In this document: one piece after another, positions 1 through 8,839 of the stretch | Layout: every line of letters starts with the position of its first letter | Position numbering within the stretch: position 1 is the stretch's first letter | NCBI RefSeq assembly: GCF_000153345.1 | Contig: NZ_CH724126.1 | Span: 79,854 to 143,853 of the forward strand | Direction: 5' to 3' | DNA: 64,000 bases | From: Neptuniibacter caesariensis | GTDB lineage: Bacteria; Pseudomonadota; Gammaproteobacteria; Pseudomonadales; Balneatricaceae | Notes under the pieces: generated by a model | Database searches by the model: none | Told to the model about the DNA's origin: nothing | What the model saw: only the letters and a program-made list of their open reading frames with translations | Position numbers and translations under genes: made by a program

Positions 1-6
1 GGCAGT

Positions 7-405
7 ATGACTCTATTAAAAATAGGCCAGGTGGCCAAACAATCCGACATCAGTGTCGAAACCGTTCGCTACTACGAAAAGCGTGGCCTCATTCCTGCAC
101 CGCAACGATTAGACTCTGGATATAGGGTCTACCCCCAATCAATACTGCAACGCCTGCACTTCATTCAACGCTGCAAAGACCTGGGTTTCTCCCTACAGGA
201 GATCGGTGAGCTATTGAATCTGCAAACAGATCCCGCAACAAGCTCCGCCCTTGTAAAAGAACAAGTAGAGAATAAAATTCAGTTGGTTAAACAGAAGATC
301 GGGGAATTGCAGAAAATAGAACATTCCCTTGAGCAGCTGTCTGACCTCTGCTGTGGTGACGGACCTGTGTCAGATTGCCCAATTATCGACTTCTTAAAGC
401 AGTAA
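7..405 (+). CDS. MerR-family metal regulator, CueR-like
   Basis: Dimeric DNA-bending activator of the MerR family, 132 residues. The N-terminal winged helix-turn-helix (about residues 3-70) carries the family pattern of VETVRYYEKRGL followed by a GYR wing. A long dimer helix follows (about 80-112), then a metal loop with Cys115, Cys116 and Cys124. The loop CGDGPVSDCPII aligns well with the copper sensor CueR, and Ser80 sits where CueR has Ser77. Divalent-metal sensors (ZntR, PbrR, MerR) usually have Cys there, so a monovalent ion (Cu+ or Ag+) is the likelier ligand by inference. The usual target, a copper efflux ATPase, is not in view and could lie left of the window. The ATG is only six bases from the edge, so its ribosome site cannot be judged. 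Confidence 0.85.
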   Translation: MTLLKIGQVAKQSDISVETVRYYEKRGLIPAPQRLDSGYRVYPQSILQRLHFIQRCKDLGFSLQEIGELLNLQTDPATSSALVKEQVENKIQLVKQKIGELQKIEHSLEQLSDLCCGDGPVSDCPIIDFLKQ

Positions 406-573
406 GCGAAAGCACTGGACATACAAAAACCTGCATAACCAGATGGCGCCTGAAAACACTCAAAAACATATAACTGAGTATAAAATAGGGTAGCCTACGG
501 GTGGGCATCGAGGTCAAACCCTGAACTTTTCAAACTGAGAAGCTTTATCGATGCTCGCAGAAACTAAAACTCA

Positions 574-1104
574 TTAAACTTGTTCATGACAGGGCTTCCG
601 AAGCAACAACCATTCCCCTTCAACACTGACATCCTGACTAAGCCCCCTCTCTTCAAATCCCAAGACTTCACTCAGCTGTTTGCATCGCTGACGACGAGAT
701 TCTATCCAAACCTCTTTAAGGTGAAACCGACAAGCGATGGCGATTCGTTGTCTGGTTAATTCAGTGCTATATCCCAATCCTTGTTTATCTTTTCGTACAA
801 CCATCCGACTCAGAATAGCCAGGGGGAACGACATCGCTTCGAGCATGAATTGGTAACTTTCAGCATCAGGAATCTGAACTGTAGCTTCGCACACAGTAAG
901 ACGGGCAGTAGCCAGCATCTCATCACCCTCAAGCAATGCTACATGATGGCTATGGTCATCAAAGCCATCATCATAAAAACGTTGCTGGGCTACTTGGTCG
1001 CCAACAATGGGTTTCCAGACATCAAATCGCAGCTGCCTGACCTGGGAGATCCTCTCAAAGAACACCTCGTCAGCCTTCGAAAAATGGATGAGCCGCACTT
1101 TCAT
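574..1104 (-). CDS. GNAT-family N-acetyltransferase
   Basis: Predicted acyl-CoA-dependent N-acyltransferase of the GNAT fold, 176 residues, cytoplasmic. The acetyl-CoA binding motif A is visible as SRMVVRKDKQGLG (residues 99-111) followed by a long helix. The N-terminal half, with LRFDVW and later ATARL, faintly recalls the LuxI/FeeM branch of the fold, but the similarity is too weak to name an autoinducer synthase. The start codon overlaps the stop of the upstream oxygenase gene by four bases (ATGA), so the two are almost certainly co-translated. The substrate is unknown; the partner suggests modification of an amino acid or a small metabolite. Confidence 0.8.
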   Translation of the reverse strand: MKVRLIHFSKADEVFFERISQVRQLRFDVWKPIVGDQVAQQRFYDDGFDDHSHHVALLEGDEMLATARLTVCEATVQIPDAESYQFMLEAMSFPLAILSRMVVRKDKQGLGYSTELTRQRIAIACRFHLKEVWIESRRQRCKQLSEVLGFEERGLSQDVSVEGEWLLLRKPCHEQV

Positions 1105-1853
1105 GAGAATAATCTCATTCGACCATCTCCGAAGACGCTGATAAAAGAGCCGAAGGCCAGGCGGTTTTCTGCTTCATTCACGGCATGAAAGTTTCGGGAA
1201 TTAATCAGAAATACACTACCTACCTCAACCGGAACCATAAGAGGATCAATTCCAGCGACGACTTCGGCTTCGTAGTAATAGTTATCATCTACCTGATAAA
1301 TATCATCTTCGGGCGACCAGCACTTATCCCAGAGCATCAATTCACCAGCCTTCGATCCGGGATCAAGATAGAGATTCCAGGCCAGTTGAGCAGAAGCAGC
1401 GCCTATTTCCCAGCCATCCGAATCCTGAGGCGCGTAATCAACGTGAATAGGGCTAAATCCATTCCTTACTTTTCCGCATCCAGCAAAATATTGCTGGCCT
1501 TCTTCCGCCATAATATCCAGATCTACACCTTGCTCGTTAAAGAGCTGGATTAAGCGATTCAGCGGATCAAAACTGGCGGCAAAAATTACCTTCTGCACTT
1601 CTCGCGACTGGATAGCTAACTTCAGATAATCCTGCTTACTTTTTAAAACACCATGCTGGTACTGACTAATCCCGAGCCGCGTTACCTCAGGCACACTATT
1701 GCCGCGCACCGACTCAGTTAATAAAGCATTTTTTAAGTTACGCAGTTCTGCTTGGGAAGCGAACAGGGGAATTTTTATCGCGGGGATTAGGTTTTGAACA
1801 AGCAGTTCAAGGTGCCCATGGGAAAAATCTCTTATCTCTCGATCAATCCACAT
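1101..1853 (-). CDS. Predicted Fe(II)/2-oxoglutarate dioxygenase
   Basis: 250-residue cytoplasmic protein with the hallmarks of a non-haem iron 2-oxoglutarate oxygenase. An HxD iron motif (His137, Asp139, in IHVDYAP), a second histidine (His223, in NSRNFHAVN) and a downstream arginine (Arg231) that could hold 2-oxoglutarate all sit in a jelly-roll-like C-terminal half. The N-terminal 120 residues match no domain I recognise. A GAGGGG ribosome site six bases before the ATG supports this start. It is the first gene of a tight two-gene operon with the GNAT enzyme. Hydroxylation of an amino acid or peptide side chain is plausible but not shown. No biosynthetic genes surround it. Confidence 0.7.
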   Translation of the reverse strand: MWIDREIRDFSHGHLELLVQNLIPAIKIPLFASQAELRNLKNALLTESVRGNSVPEVTRLGISQYQHGVLKSKQDYLKLAIQSREVQKVIFAASFDPLNRLIQLFNEQGVDLDIMAEEGQQYFAGCGKVRNGFSPIHVDYAPQDSDGWEIGAASAQLAWNLYLDPGSKAGELMLWDKCWSPEDDIYQVDDNYYYEAEVVAGIDPLMVPVEVGSVFLINSRNFHAVNEAENRLAFGSFISVFGDGRMRLFS

Positions 1854-1877
1854 AGGGCACCCCTCAATGATACGGCC

Positions 1878-2549
1878 TTAAAGCTTTATCGTCTCAACGC
1901 CAGACTCAGTTCCCATAAGGACTACATCCGCTCCACGGTTTGCAAACAGACCATTGGTCACTACACCGACGATATTATTAAGCTGTTTTTCCAGCTCCTT
2001 CGGACGCATGATTTCAAGGTCATGAACATCAAGAATCAGATTACCATTATCTGTTACAAAACCCTGTCGCCACTCAGGCATACCATCCAGTTTGACTAGC
2101 TCACGCGCCACTTGCGAACGTGCCATTGGAATCACCTCAACAGGCAATGGGAACTCCCCTAGAACGTCCACTTTTTTACTGCTATCCACAATGCAGACAA
2201 ACTCTTTAGCTACAGCCGCAACAATCTTTTCACGGGTTAATGCGCCACCGCCACCTTTTACAAGGTTCAGGCCTGAATCAAATTCGTCAGCACCATCTAC
2301 ATAAACTTCCATCTCTGATACTGAGTTCATATCGAACACCTCAATACCATGACCTTTCAAACGTTCTGCAGTCGCTTCTGAACTGGCAACTGCTCCCTCA
2401 AACATATGCTTGATCTCTGCGAGGGCATCGATAAAGAAATTAGCCGTTGAGCCGGTACCAACCCCGACAATGCTATCTTCTGTAAGTTTAGGTTTGATGT
2501 ACTCCACAGCAGCTTCAGCAACTGCTTTTTTCATCTCGTCCTGGGTCAT
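1878..2549 (-). CDS. rpiA: Ribose-5-phosphate isomerase A
   Basis: Interconverts ribose 5-phosphate and ribulose 5-phosphate in the non-oxidative pentose phosphate pathway. 223 residues, close to the E. coli protein (219). Family signatures are all present: [12 protein letters not shown] near residue 30, the VDGADEFD acid motif near 85, and [12 protein letters not shown]. It ends 24 bases from the start of the oxygenase operon, which runs in the same direction, so some read-through is possible. It is divergent from ilvA, with 168 bases between the two starts, an arrangement also found in other Gammaproteobacteria. Confidence 0.97.
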   Translation of the reverse strand: MTQDEMKKAVAEAAVEYIKPKLTEDSIVGVGTGSTANFFIDALAEIKHMFEGAVASSEATAERLKGHGIEVFDMNSVSEMEVYVDGADEFDSGLNLVKGGGGALTREKIVAAVAKEFVCIVDSSKKVDVLGEFPLPVEVIPMARSQVARELVKLDGMPEWRQGFVTDNGNLILDVHDLEIMRPKELEKQLNNIVGVVTNGLFANRGADVVLMGTESGVETIKL

Positions 2550-2717
2550 GATAGGTACCTGTGCTCTTTAGCGCGGAAAACCTCACGGTTTTCTCTGATA
2601 ATAATAAGAATTGGGGCAAATTATACGCAGCTTTACCCTTCTATTGTAGACGCTATAGGGGGTTTACCTTTACCATTTCCGGCTCTCTTTAATTAATAGT
2701 TATTCAGGCGAACAACC

Positions 2718-4235
2718 ATGCCAGATCGTTATATCAAGAAAATCCTCTCGGCCCGCGTCTACGACGTTGCGGTAGAGACACCACTGGATGAAGCAAAAGG
2801 TCTATCTGAGCGTCTGAATAACCGAATTATGCTGAAACGAGAAGATGAGCAACCCGTTTTCTCGTTTAAACTTCGCGGTGCCTACAACAAGCTATCGCAA
2901 CTCTCCGAAGAAGAGCGTGCCTGCGGGGTCGTAGCAGCATCTGCTGGCAACCATGCCCAGGGGTTGGCGATGTCCGCTAAGAAGCTGGGTGTGAAAGCGA
3001 CGATTGTCATGCCCAAGACCACACCCGATGTAAAAGTTAACAACGTTAAACGCCTAGGCGGTAAAGTCGTACTGCATGGCGATGCTTATGATGATGCCGC
3101 AGCCCATGCGCAAAAACTGGTTGCAGAAAAAGGCATGACGTTTGTCCACCCTTTTGATGATCCTGATGTCATTGCCGGTCAGGGCACTGTAGCGATGGAG
3201 ATCCTACGGCAGGAGTCAGGTCCTATTGAGGCGATCTTTGTCCCTGTGGGTGGCGGCGGATTAGTTGCAGGTATAGCAACTTACGTAAAATACCTACGTA
3301 AAGATACAAAAATTATTGGCGTAGAATCAGAGGACTCAGCTTGCCTTAAGGCAGCGATGGATGCAGGCAAACGTGTCACCCTTGAGCAAGTCGGCATATT
3401 TGCTGACGGTGTTGCTGTTGCGACCATCGGCGAGAATACCTTTGAGCTGGCACAACGCTACGTCGATGATGTGATTACCGTCTCCACCGATGAAATTTGT
3501 GCGGCCATTAAAGACATCTACGATGATACCCGCTCAATCTGTGAACCTGCCGGTGCCCTGGGTGTTGCGGGTATGAAGAAATATGTGGAACGTGAAGCCT
3601 GTTCGGATAAAACCTTAATTGCGATCGACTCCGGTGCTAATGTTAATTTCGACCGCTTACGCCATATCGCTGAGCGCTCTGAACTTGGCGAAAAACGCGA
3701 AGCAATTATCGCTGCACGTATTCCCGAAAAGCCGGGTAGCTTTAAACGATTCTGCTCAGCCCTGGGTAGCCGAAATATTACCGAGTTCAATTATCGTTAT
3801 AGCGATGAGAGCAATGCGATTGTATTTGCCGGAGTACAGCTCAAAGCTGGCGGAGGTGGTCGCGAAGAGCTGGTCAATGAACTTCGTAGTAGTGATTATG
3901 AGGTAGAAGACCTCAGCGATAACGAAATTGCAAAAATCCATGTGCGCTATATGGTAGGGGGTCACGCCCCTGCAAATCTCGAAAACGAAGTTATCTACCG
4001 TTTTGAGTTCCCCGAACGTCCCGGTGCACTGATGAAATTCCTCAGCAAGCTGGGCAGCAAATGGAATATATCGATGTTTCATTACCGCAACCACGGTGCC
4101 GCTTATGGGCGCGTTTTAGTCGGCATGCAAATTCCGCAAGCTGAACGAGCGCAAGTTGAAGGTTTCCTGGAAGAGATTGGATATAACTTCTGGGAAGAAA
4201 CTGACAACAAGGCCTATCAACTGTTCTTAGGCTAA
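2718..4235 (+). CDS. ilvA: Threonine ammonia-lyase, biosynthetic
   Basis: PLP enzyme that deaminates threonine to 2-oxobutanoate, the committed step to isoleucine. 505 residues against 514 in E. coli. The PLP lysine is Lys51 in the motif FSFKLRGAYNK, and the phosphate-binding glycine loop is VPVGGGGLVAG. Two ACT-like regulatory domains occupy about residues 325-505 (IPEKPGSFKRF and FPERPGALMKF), so feedback control by isoleucine and valine is expected. The long form with both regulatory domains separates it from catabolic TdcB. The next gene is unrelated and a hairpin follows the stop. Confidence 0.97.
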   Translation: MPDRYIKKILSARVYDVAVETPLDEAKGLSERLNNRIMLKREDEQPVFSFKLRGAYNKLSQLSEEERACGVVAASAGNHAQGLAMSAKKLGVKATIVMPKTTPDVKVNNVKRLGGKVVLHGDAYDDAAAHAQKLVAEKGMTFVHPFDDPDVIAGQGTVAMEILRQESGPIEAIFVPVGGGGLVAGIATYVKYLRKDTKIIGVESEDSACLKAAMDAGKRVTLEQVGIFADGVAVATIGENTFELAQRYVDDVITVSTDEICAAIKDIYDDTRSICEPAGALGVAGMKKYVEREACSDKTLIAIDSGANVNFDRLRHIAERSELGEKREAIIAARIPEKPGSFKRFCSALGSRNITEFNYRYSDESNAIVFAGVQLKAGGGGREELVNELRSSDYEVEDLSDNEIAKIHVRYMVGGHAPANLENEVIYRFEFPERPGALMKFLSKLGSKWNISMFHYRNHGAAYGRVLVGMQIPQAERAQVEGFLEEIGYNFWEETDNKAYQLFLG

Positions 4236-4241
4236 TCTTCC

Positions 4242-4263
4242 GGGCTGCCTTTTCAGGCAGCCC
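4242..4263 (+). terminator. Hairpin after ilvA
   Basis: Eight-base perfect stem (GGGCTGCC / GGCAGCCC) with a six-base loop, starting six bases after the ilvA stop. Only a weak T-rich tail follows, so termination may be partial. Confidence 0.6.
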
Positions 4264-4521
4264 TTATCACCGCAAATCTTTGCCTGTTCCTCCCACTGCC
4301 CCGCAAATTAACTTCTATAATAAACGCAGGCTCTATTTAAAAGTTGCCTGGGCTTCATTTGCGTCTATTTTCCACCCGTTTCTTAGAGACCGAACGACCG
4401 TTTTTGTACCTAATTAACAAAATACAACAACAACCGATCATAATGCTAATTAATTGATTATAAAAATATAAATATAAAACAAATCACCAACAGAACATTT
4501 TTGCCACAACAAACAAAAATA

Positions 4522-4550
4522 TTAGCCAGACCTAATTAAGCATCTATACT
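4522..4550 (+). promoter_or_regulatory. Possible sigma-70 promoter of the chemoreceptor gene
   Basis: TTAGCC and TATACT are separated by 17 bases, 52 bases before the chemoreceptor start. The -10 is good (5/6) and the -35 poor (3/6). The surrounding stretch from 4264 to 4601 is very AT-rich and otherwise holds nothing I can name. I saw no clear flagellar sigma-28 site. Confidence 0.35.
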
Positions 4551-4601
4551 GTAATATATAAGGAATAACTAAACGGACTTCCTAATGGAGTATTGCCAGG
4601 T

Positions 4602-6293
4602 ATGAGCAGGCTAACCCTTAAGAGAAAAATTCTATTACTCAGCATTACCCCGATTATCTTAATCGTGGTGCTAGTCATGGCTTTCGTTTATTCAAATCTG
4701 ACTATATTGGGTGAACATGAGGTTGAAGACATTCGAGCAACGATGTACGAAGAGAAGAAGAGCACGCTGCAAAACTATGTAGAAATTGCCTTGACCTCCA
4801 TCCAGCCTGTTATAAAAGCCATTCCACAGCTTGGTGAAGATACCGCAAGGGAACAAGCGGCAAATATTTTGCGCTCAATTACCTTTGAGAAAAGTAAAGA
4901 TGGTTATGTTTTCGTTTATGACTTCGCGGGTAATGCGGTAGCTATGCGGCCAAAAACATCCCTGGAAGGTAAAAACATGATGAGCCTGAAAGACCCCAAC
5001 GGGGTTGAGATCATCAAGGATCTGATCGATGAAGGGCGCAAAGGCGGTGGATTCGTCTCCTACATGTGGAACAAACCCTCTAAAGGCAGCGATGCTCCCA
5101 AGCTCAGCTTTGCATCTATTGTCCCGGAATTTGGCTGGATGCTTGGAACGGGCTTTTATATTGACGATATAGATGACGCTGTAGCCGCAGCCGAAGCTAA
5201 GATAAAAGGCCAGATATGGCAAACCATGCTCGTCATTGCCGGCCTTGGAATTGTACTTACCGTGCTGGCGATTGTTATCAGCACCTGGATCGCCAGCAGA
5301 GTAACAAAACCTTTAAAAGATACCGCCGAAGCTTTGCTGGATATTAGCAAAGGAGAAGGAGATCTGACCAAGCGCCTGGCCGTCCAAACTAATGACGAGG
5401 TCGGTATGGTTTCGCAGGGGTTTAATGAATTCGCTGACAAAATACAGGCATTAGTTTCTGATATTCGTGACGGCGTAGTCGACCTAAGCAGCTCAATCAA
5501 AAAAATGAACCATGTCGTCGATGAAACCCATTCGAATGTTGGTCAGCAACGACATGAAACCGCTCAAGCAGCTGCGGCGGTTCACCAAATGGCAGCGGCA
5601 GCTCAAGAAGTTGCCACCAACGCAGCAGGCGCGGCTAATGCGGCGAGTAGCGCTGATGGAGAGGCCAATAGTGGTAAAGGCACTGTGGATGAGACCATCA
5701 CAGCAATTAACTCGTTATCCAGTGAAATTAACAGCGCATCAGACGTGATAACCTCCTTGCAAAGTGATGCCGACAAGATTGGCGAAGTCGTTAATGTCAT
5801 CAATGACATTGCCGATCAAACTAACCTTCTGGCACTTAATGCAGCCATAGAAGCCGCACGCGCAGGAGAACAGGGGCGCGGATTCTCCGTGGTTGCGGAT
5901 GAAGTAAGAACGCTGGCAAACAGGACTCAACAAAGTACCGATGAGATACGCAAGATGATCGAAAGCCTGCAGTCGGGCTCGCGCCAGGCGGTGTCTGTGA
6001 TGGACAGTAGCCGCAGCCAAAGCTCATTCACAGTTGACCGAGCCGCAGATGCAAGTAATTCACTCAATACGATTACCCAGTCCGTAGGCACCATAACTGA
6101 GATGAACACTCAGATCGCCAGTGCCGCAGAGGAACAAACCTCAGTAGCAGAGGAGATCAGTCGAAATGTACAACAAGTCGCTGACATCGCTGAGTATTCA
6201 GCTACCAGCGCTGAAGAACTGTCACAAACCTCTCAGGAACTTGCCCAACTAGAAACACGTCTTTCAGGCATTGTTGGCCAGTTTAAAATCTAA
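4602..6293 (+). CDS. Methyl-accepting chemotaxis protein with a Cache sensor domain
   Basis: Transmembrane chemoreceptor signalling to CheA/CheW. Order: a transmembrane helix (about residues 10-32), a periplasmic single-Cache domain (about 40-195; the KDGYVFVYD and [12 protein letters not shown] stretches are typical), a second helix (about 205-228), HAMP (about 230-283) and a cytoplasmic signalling domain. The last contains the conserved hairpin tip [20 protein letters not shown]. Such Cache domains often bind small organic acids, but the ligand cannot be read here. I chose ATG at 4602, which has GGAG 11 bases upstream, over TTG at 4593, whose spacing of two bases is too short. It is monocistronic between two hairpins. 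Confidence 0.93.
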   Translation: MSRLTLKRKILLLSITPIILIVVLVMAFVYSNLTILGEHEVEDIRATMYEEKKSTLQNYVEIALTSIQPVIKAIPQLGEDTAREQAANILRSITFEKSKDGYVFVYDFAGNAVAMRPKTSLEGKNMMSLKDPNGVEIIKDLIDEGRKGGGFVSYMWNKPSKGSDAPKLSFASIVPEFGWMLGTGFYIDDIDDAVAAAEAKIKGQIWQTMLVIAGLGIVLTVLAIVISTWIASRVTKPLKDTAEALLDISKGEGDLTKRLAVQTNDEVGMVSQGFNEFADKIQALVSDIRDGVVDLSSSIKKMNHVVDETHSNVGQQRHETAQAAAAVHQMAAAAQEVATNAAGAANAASSADGEANSGKGTVDETITAINSLSSEINSASDVITSLQSDADKIGEVVNVINDIADQTNLLALNAAIEAARAGEQGRGFSVVADEVRTLANRTQQSTDEIRKMIESLQSGSRQAVSVMDSSRSQSSFTVDRAADASNSLNTITQSVGTITEMNTQIASAAEEQTSVAEEISRNVQQVADIAEYSATSAEELSQTSQELAQLETRLSGIVGQFKI

Positions 6294-6298
6294 TTAAT

Positions 6299-6327
6299 AC
6301 AGCTGGCAGCCGCAGGCTGCCAGCTGT
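6299..6327. terminator. Long hairpin between convergent genes
   Basis: Perfect 13-base stem (ACAGCTGGCAGCC and its complement) with a three-base loop, between the chemoreceptor and the convergent pseudouridine synthase. There is no T tract on either side. It could serve both genes as a strong RNA end structure. Confidence 0.6.
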
Positions 6328-6337
6328 AATGAACTCA

Positions 6338-7279
6338 TCATCGGGGGTTCATCTCATGGAACCGAGCCGCCCCAATCTCAACAATAACTGTTTTATCTTC
6401 TAATGCGATTTCCAGTAGGCTAGCCGACAACATGTGATATGGTGCCCCCAATGCCTCAAAATCCTTCGAAGTTAAGACTTGATCCAACCGCTTTAGATAA
6501 TATGCACCATCATGTGAATAGATCTTGTCACCTATGATTGGATGGCCTAAATGGGCTAACTGAGCTCTGATTTGGTGTTTCCTTCCCGTGAACAGTTCAC
6601 ACTGGATCAGGCTCTTGCTTCCTGCCCTTTGTAATACAAGAAACTCTGTTTTACTTGGTCGCGGTTTTAAATATTGGCTATCAGATTGAGGCTCAACAAC
6701 ATAAACCTGACTACGGATGTCACTGCCTGCTTTCTCGGACAACTCGCATTCCATCAGTAAATGGTCCCAGTTTGGTGACCCATGTACCCATGCTTGGTAG
6801 ACCTTGCGCCGAATCAGCTTAGCCAACTGCGGCTTCCATTTACGATCAGCCTCCCGATTCTTAGCCAATAGAATCAGTCCCGAGGTTTCCGTATCTAAAC
6901 GATGCAATAGCTGAGCATCAGGATAAGGGGTTTGTCTGCGTACCAAAGAGATCAATGTCATATACAGATTACGGGTTGTTCGACTCACCGGTAACAGAGG
7001 AGGTTTGTTAATGGCCATCAGCTCGTCGCTTTCCCAAACCAGTTGCCAGTTATCATCAACCTGTGCCTCTTGATGGTCAGGAATATCCAATTCCAGTCTA
7101 TCTCCCTTCCCGCACACACAATCCTCTATAATCGGCTGACCATTGAGGCGAACCATTCCTGCTGCCAACCAACGATCAACCTGTTCAGCATGCACAGAAA
7201 CCAGGCGCTGCTTTAAAAATTGACTGCATAGGACAATGGGTTTGATAGATGAAAATTTAAGCGTGAATAAGGATTGCAT
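6338..7279 (-). CDS. RluA-family pseudouridine synthase
   Basis: Isomerises uridine to pseudouridine in rRNA or tRNA. An N-terminal S4 RNA-binding domain (VDRWLAAGMVRLNG, GDRLEL) is followed by the catalytic domain with HRLDTETSGLIL, where the aspartate (Asp129 in this numbering) is the catalytic residue. The KPPLLPV and GRKHQIRAQLAHLGHPI motifs are family standard. The frame opens earlier, to 7342. That start would lie 12 bases from the divergent gene and has no ribosome site, whereas the Met used here has AAGGAG 15 bases upstream. The target uridine cannot be assigned to RluA, RluC or RluD class by eye; the S4 domain excludes the RluA/TruC short type. Confidence 0.88.
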   Translation of the reverse strand: MQSLFTLKFSSIKPIVLCSQFLKQRLVSVHAEQVDRWLAAGMVRLNGQPIIEDCVCGKGDRLELDIPDHQEAQVDDNWQLVWESDELMAINKPPLLPVSRTTRNLYMTLISLVRRQTPYPDAQLLHRLDTETSGLILLAKNREADRKWKPQLAKLIRRKVYQAWVHGSPNWDHLLMECELSEKAGSDIRSQVYVVEPQSDSQYLKPRPSKTEFLVLQRAGSKSLIQCELFTGRKHQIRAQLAHLGHPIIGDKIYSHDGAYYLKRLDQVLTSKDFEALGAPYHMLSASLLEIALEDKTVIVEIGAARFHEMNPR

Positions 7280-7354
7280 TGCTTGCGATCTAAACTCCTT
7301 GCTCTTTGTGAAATAGGCTAAACTCTGTAGTAAGCAAGCCATAATGAGTAAACG

Positions 7355-8158
7355 ATGAGTCTAGCGAAGATTATCCCCTGTTGCCGCAGTTTATGCTTGC
7401 TGCTAGCAGCCATACTTCTACTCCCCCTACAGGCGTACTCGTCCGATGATGAGGTGATGATCTATTCTGAGCATTACCCACCCTTCAATTTTTATAGCAA
7501 TCAATCCCCGCAAGGCATCTCTGTAGAGCTTTTGCAGTTGATGCTCGAACAAATGGATGCCCCCTTCGGCGTTGAAACAATCCATTTTGTTCCCTGGCCA
7601 CGTGGCTATCAGCGAACCCTGAATGTCAAAAACAGCATGCTATTTTCAACCTACCGCACACCTGCCAGAGAGGAACTATTCAAATGGGTGGGACCTATCG
7701 CTTCATCTCAAAACGGTTTAATTATTCGATCCGATCTTAATAGAGACTTCAGCAACTTTGCTGATCTTGAAGATTTAAGGGTTGGAATTATCAAAAATGA
7801 CATTGGCGGCATACTACTCAAAGAGTTAAATATTCCAAACATTCACCTCATTCCGCTCTCCAATCCAGACAAAGCAGCGAAGATGCTCGAACATGGTCGT
7901 CTTGATGCCTGGGCCTATGATGTCAATGTCGCTACCGACATTCAAAGACGTTTAGGGCTGCCTTCGCTAGATTACAAAGTGGGACTCTACCTTGGGCAAC
8001 CGGGCTGGCTTTATTTTGCGTTTAACCCGGAAACAGACGACAGCATCATTCAAAACTTTCAACGTCCTTTGGACCAAGCTAAGAAAGCCACCAATGCAGA
8101 AAATGAGAACCTGTTTGAAAATATCCTCAGGCGCTTCAATTACAGGCTAGTGGAATAA
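7355..8158 (+). CDS. Orphan periplasmic substrate-binding protein (SBP family 3)
   Basis: 267 residues with a Sec signal peptide (hydrophobic core about residues 12-27, likely cleaved after AYS). The rest is a periplasmic binding-protein fold of the polar amino-acid type: the early YSEHYPPFNFY, a GISVELL stretch and FVPWPRGYQRTL are typical. No permease or ATPase lies beside it, so it is either a stand-alone scavenger or a ligand sensor for a receptor, as many such marine orphans seem to be. Its stop codon directly abuts the stop of the convergent gene. Confidence 0.78.
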   Translation: MSLAKIIPCCRSLCLLLAAILLLPLQAYSSDDEVMIYSEHYPPFNFYSNQSPQGISVELLQLMLEQMDAPFGVETIHFVPWPRGYQRTLNVKNSMLFSTYRTPAREELFKWVGPIASSQNGLIIRSDLNRDFSNFADLEDLRVGIIKNDIGGILLKELNIPNIHLIPLSNPDKAAKMLEHGRLDAWAYDVNVATDIQRRLGLPSLDYKVGLYLGQPGWLYFAFNPETDDSIIQNFQRPLDQAKKATNAENENLFENILRRFNYRLVE

Positions 8159-8659
8159 TCAGGGCATCTCTGGGGAATGCTGAAAAGATCGACCAAAAAA
8201 CGCCTGAACCGTAAATAGCAGCAACGAAGCCAAGCCCCAGGCAAGCCCCGTCACAACCCCAAGATCAACGATGCCTCGCCACGGTTGATCCAGCTGATGA
8301 ACCAACATGACCATCGTGACGATCCCTAGCGTCAGGCAGTAGGTGACAATCATGCGTTTACGGACTATCGAGAAAAAACCCATGCAGAAGAGAGGCGCCA
8401 GAATGACTCGAAGTGCAGAGGCGTTTTGCGACAGGTAAAGGATTCTGGCGGCAACACGCGGTGACCATGCTTGCTGAAACCCCCGATAGCCCTCAAAGAA
8501 GCCCATGAATACAACGCTGAACAACAATGCGGCCCAATGGTACCAGGACAGGTCGTAGCTAAAGGTCTGCAAGCCGATTGCACTCAGGCGATAAATAGCA
8601 CTACCCAATAGCATACAGATACCCGTAATTCCCCATAATGCAGCAATGTAACCCAACAC
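8159..8659 (-). CDS. Small integral membrane protein of unknown function
   Basis: 166 residues. About four to five hydrophobic helices can be seen (near residues 5-25, 40-57, 85-100, 105-122 and 135-155) and there is no soluble domain. I do not recognise the family. Conserved-looking features are GFFEGYRGFQQAWSP in the loop after the second helix and a basic RKRM stretch before the fourth. It stands alone, ends at the base after the stop of the binding-protein gene, and has about 180 bases upstream that also hold the dctM terminator. Confidence 0.7.
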   Translation of the reverse strand: MLGYIAALWGITGICMLLGSAIYRLSAIGLQTFSYDLSWYHWAALLFSVVFMGFFEGYRGFQQAWSPRVAARILYLSQNASALRVILAPLFCMGFFSIVRKRMIVTYCLTLGIVTMVMLVHQLDQPWRGIVDLGVVTGLAWGLASLLLFTVQAFFGRSFQHSPEMP

Positions 8660-8738
8660 TTGGCGGTACCCCTTCGTAAAGCGCTATCTAAAAGCGGCGA
8701 TTATACCTTCACAGCGGGCATTCACCCAAATTTCAGAC

Positions 8739-8764
8739 AAAAAAAACCACCGCAAGCGGTGGTT
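8739..8764 (-). terminator. Intrinsic terminator of dctPQM
   Basis: Read leftwards: a nine-base stem AACCACCGC / GCGGTGGTT, a two-base gap, then a run of six or more T. It lies about 75 bases after the dctM stop. Confidence 0.85.
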
Positions 8765-8839
8765 AAAGCACTAATCAACAGATTAAGGCAAGAGGGCCCA
8801 GAGGAGCCCTCCGACTTTCGGGTTGAAAAAGAAGGTTAA

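Noticed and set aside
574-1104. Calling the GNAT protein an acyl-homoserine-lactone synthase because of LRFDVW and ATARL.
   Set aside because: The LuxI invariant residues are not all present, no LuxR-type regulator is adjacent, and a classical GNAT motif A is clear.
781-1188. A 135-codon plus-strand frame across the GNAT and oxygenase genes.
   Set aside because: Antisense to two genes with clear catalytic motifs, and no recognisable protein features.
8739-8764. Reading this hairpin as the terminator of the small membrane protein gene.
   Set aside because: It lies upstream of that gene; the T run is on the leftward strand just after dctM, so it belongs to the TRAP operon.
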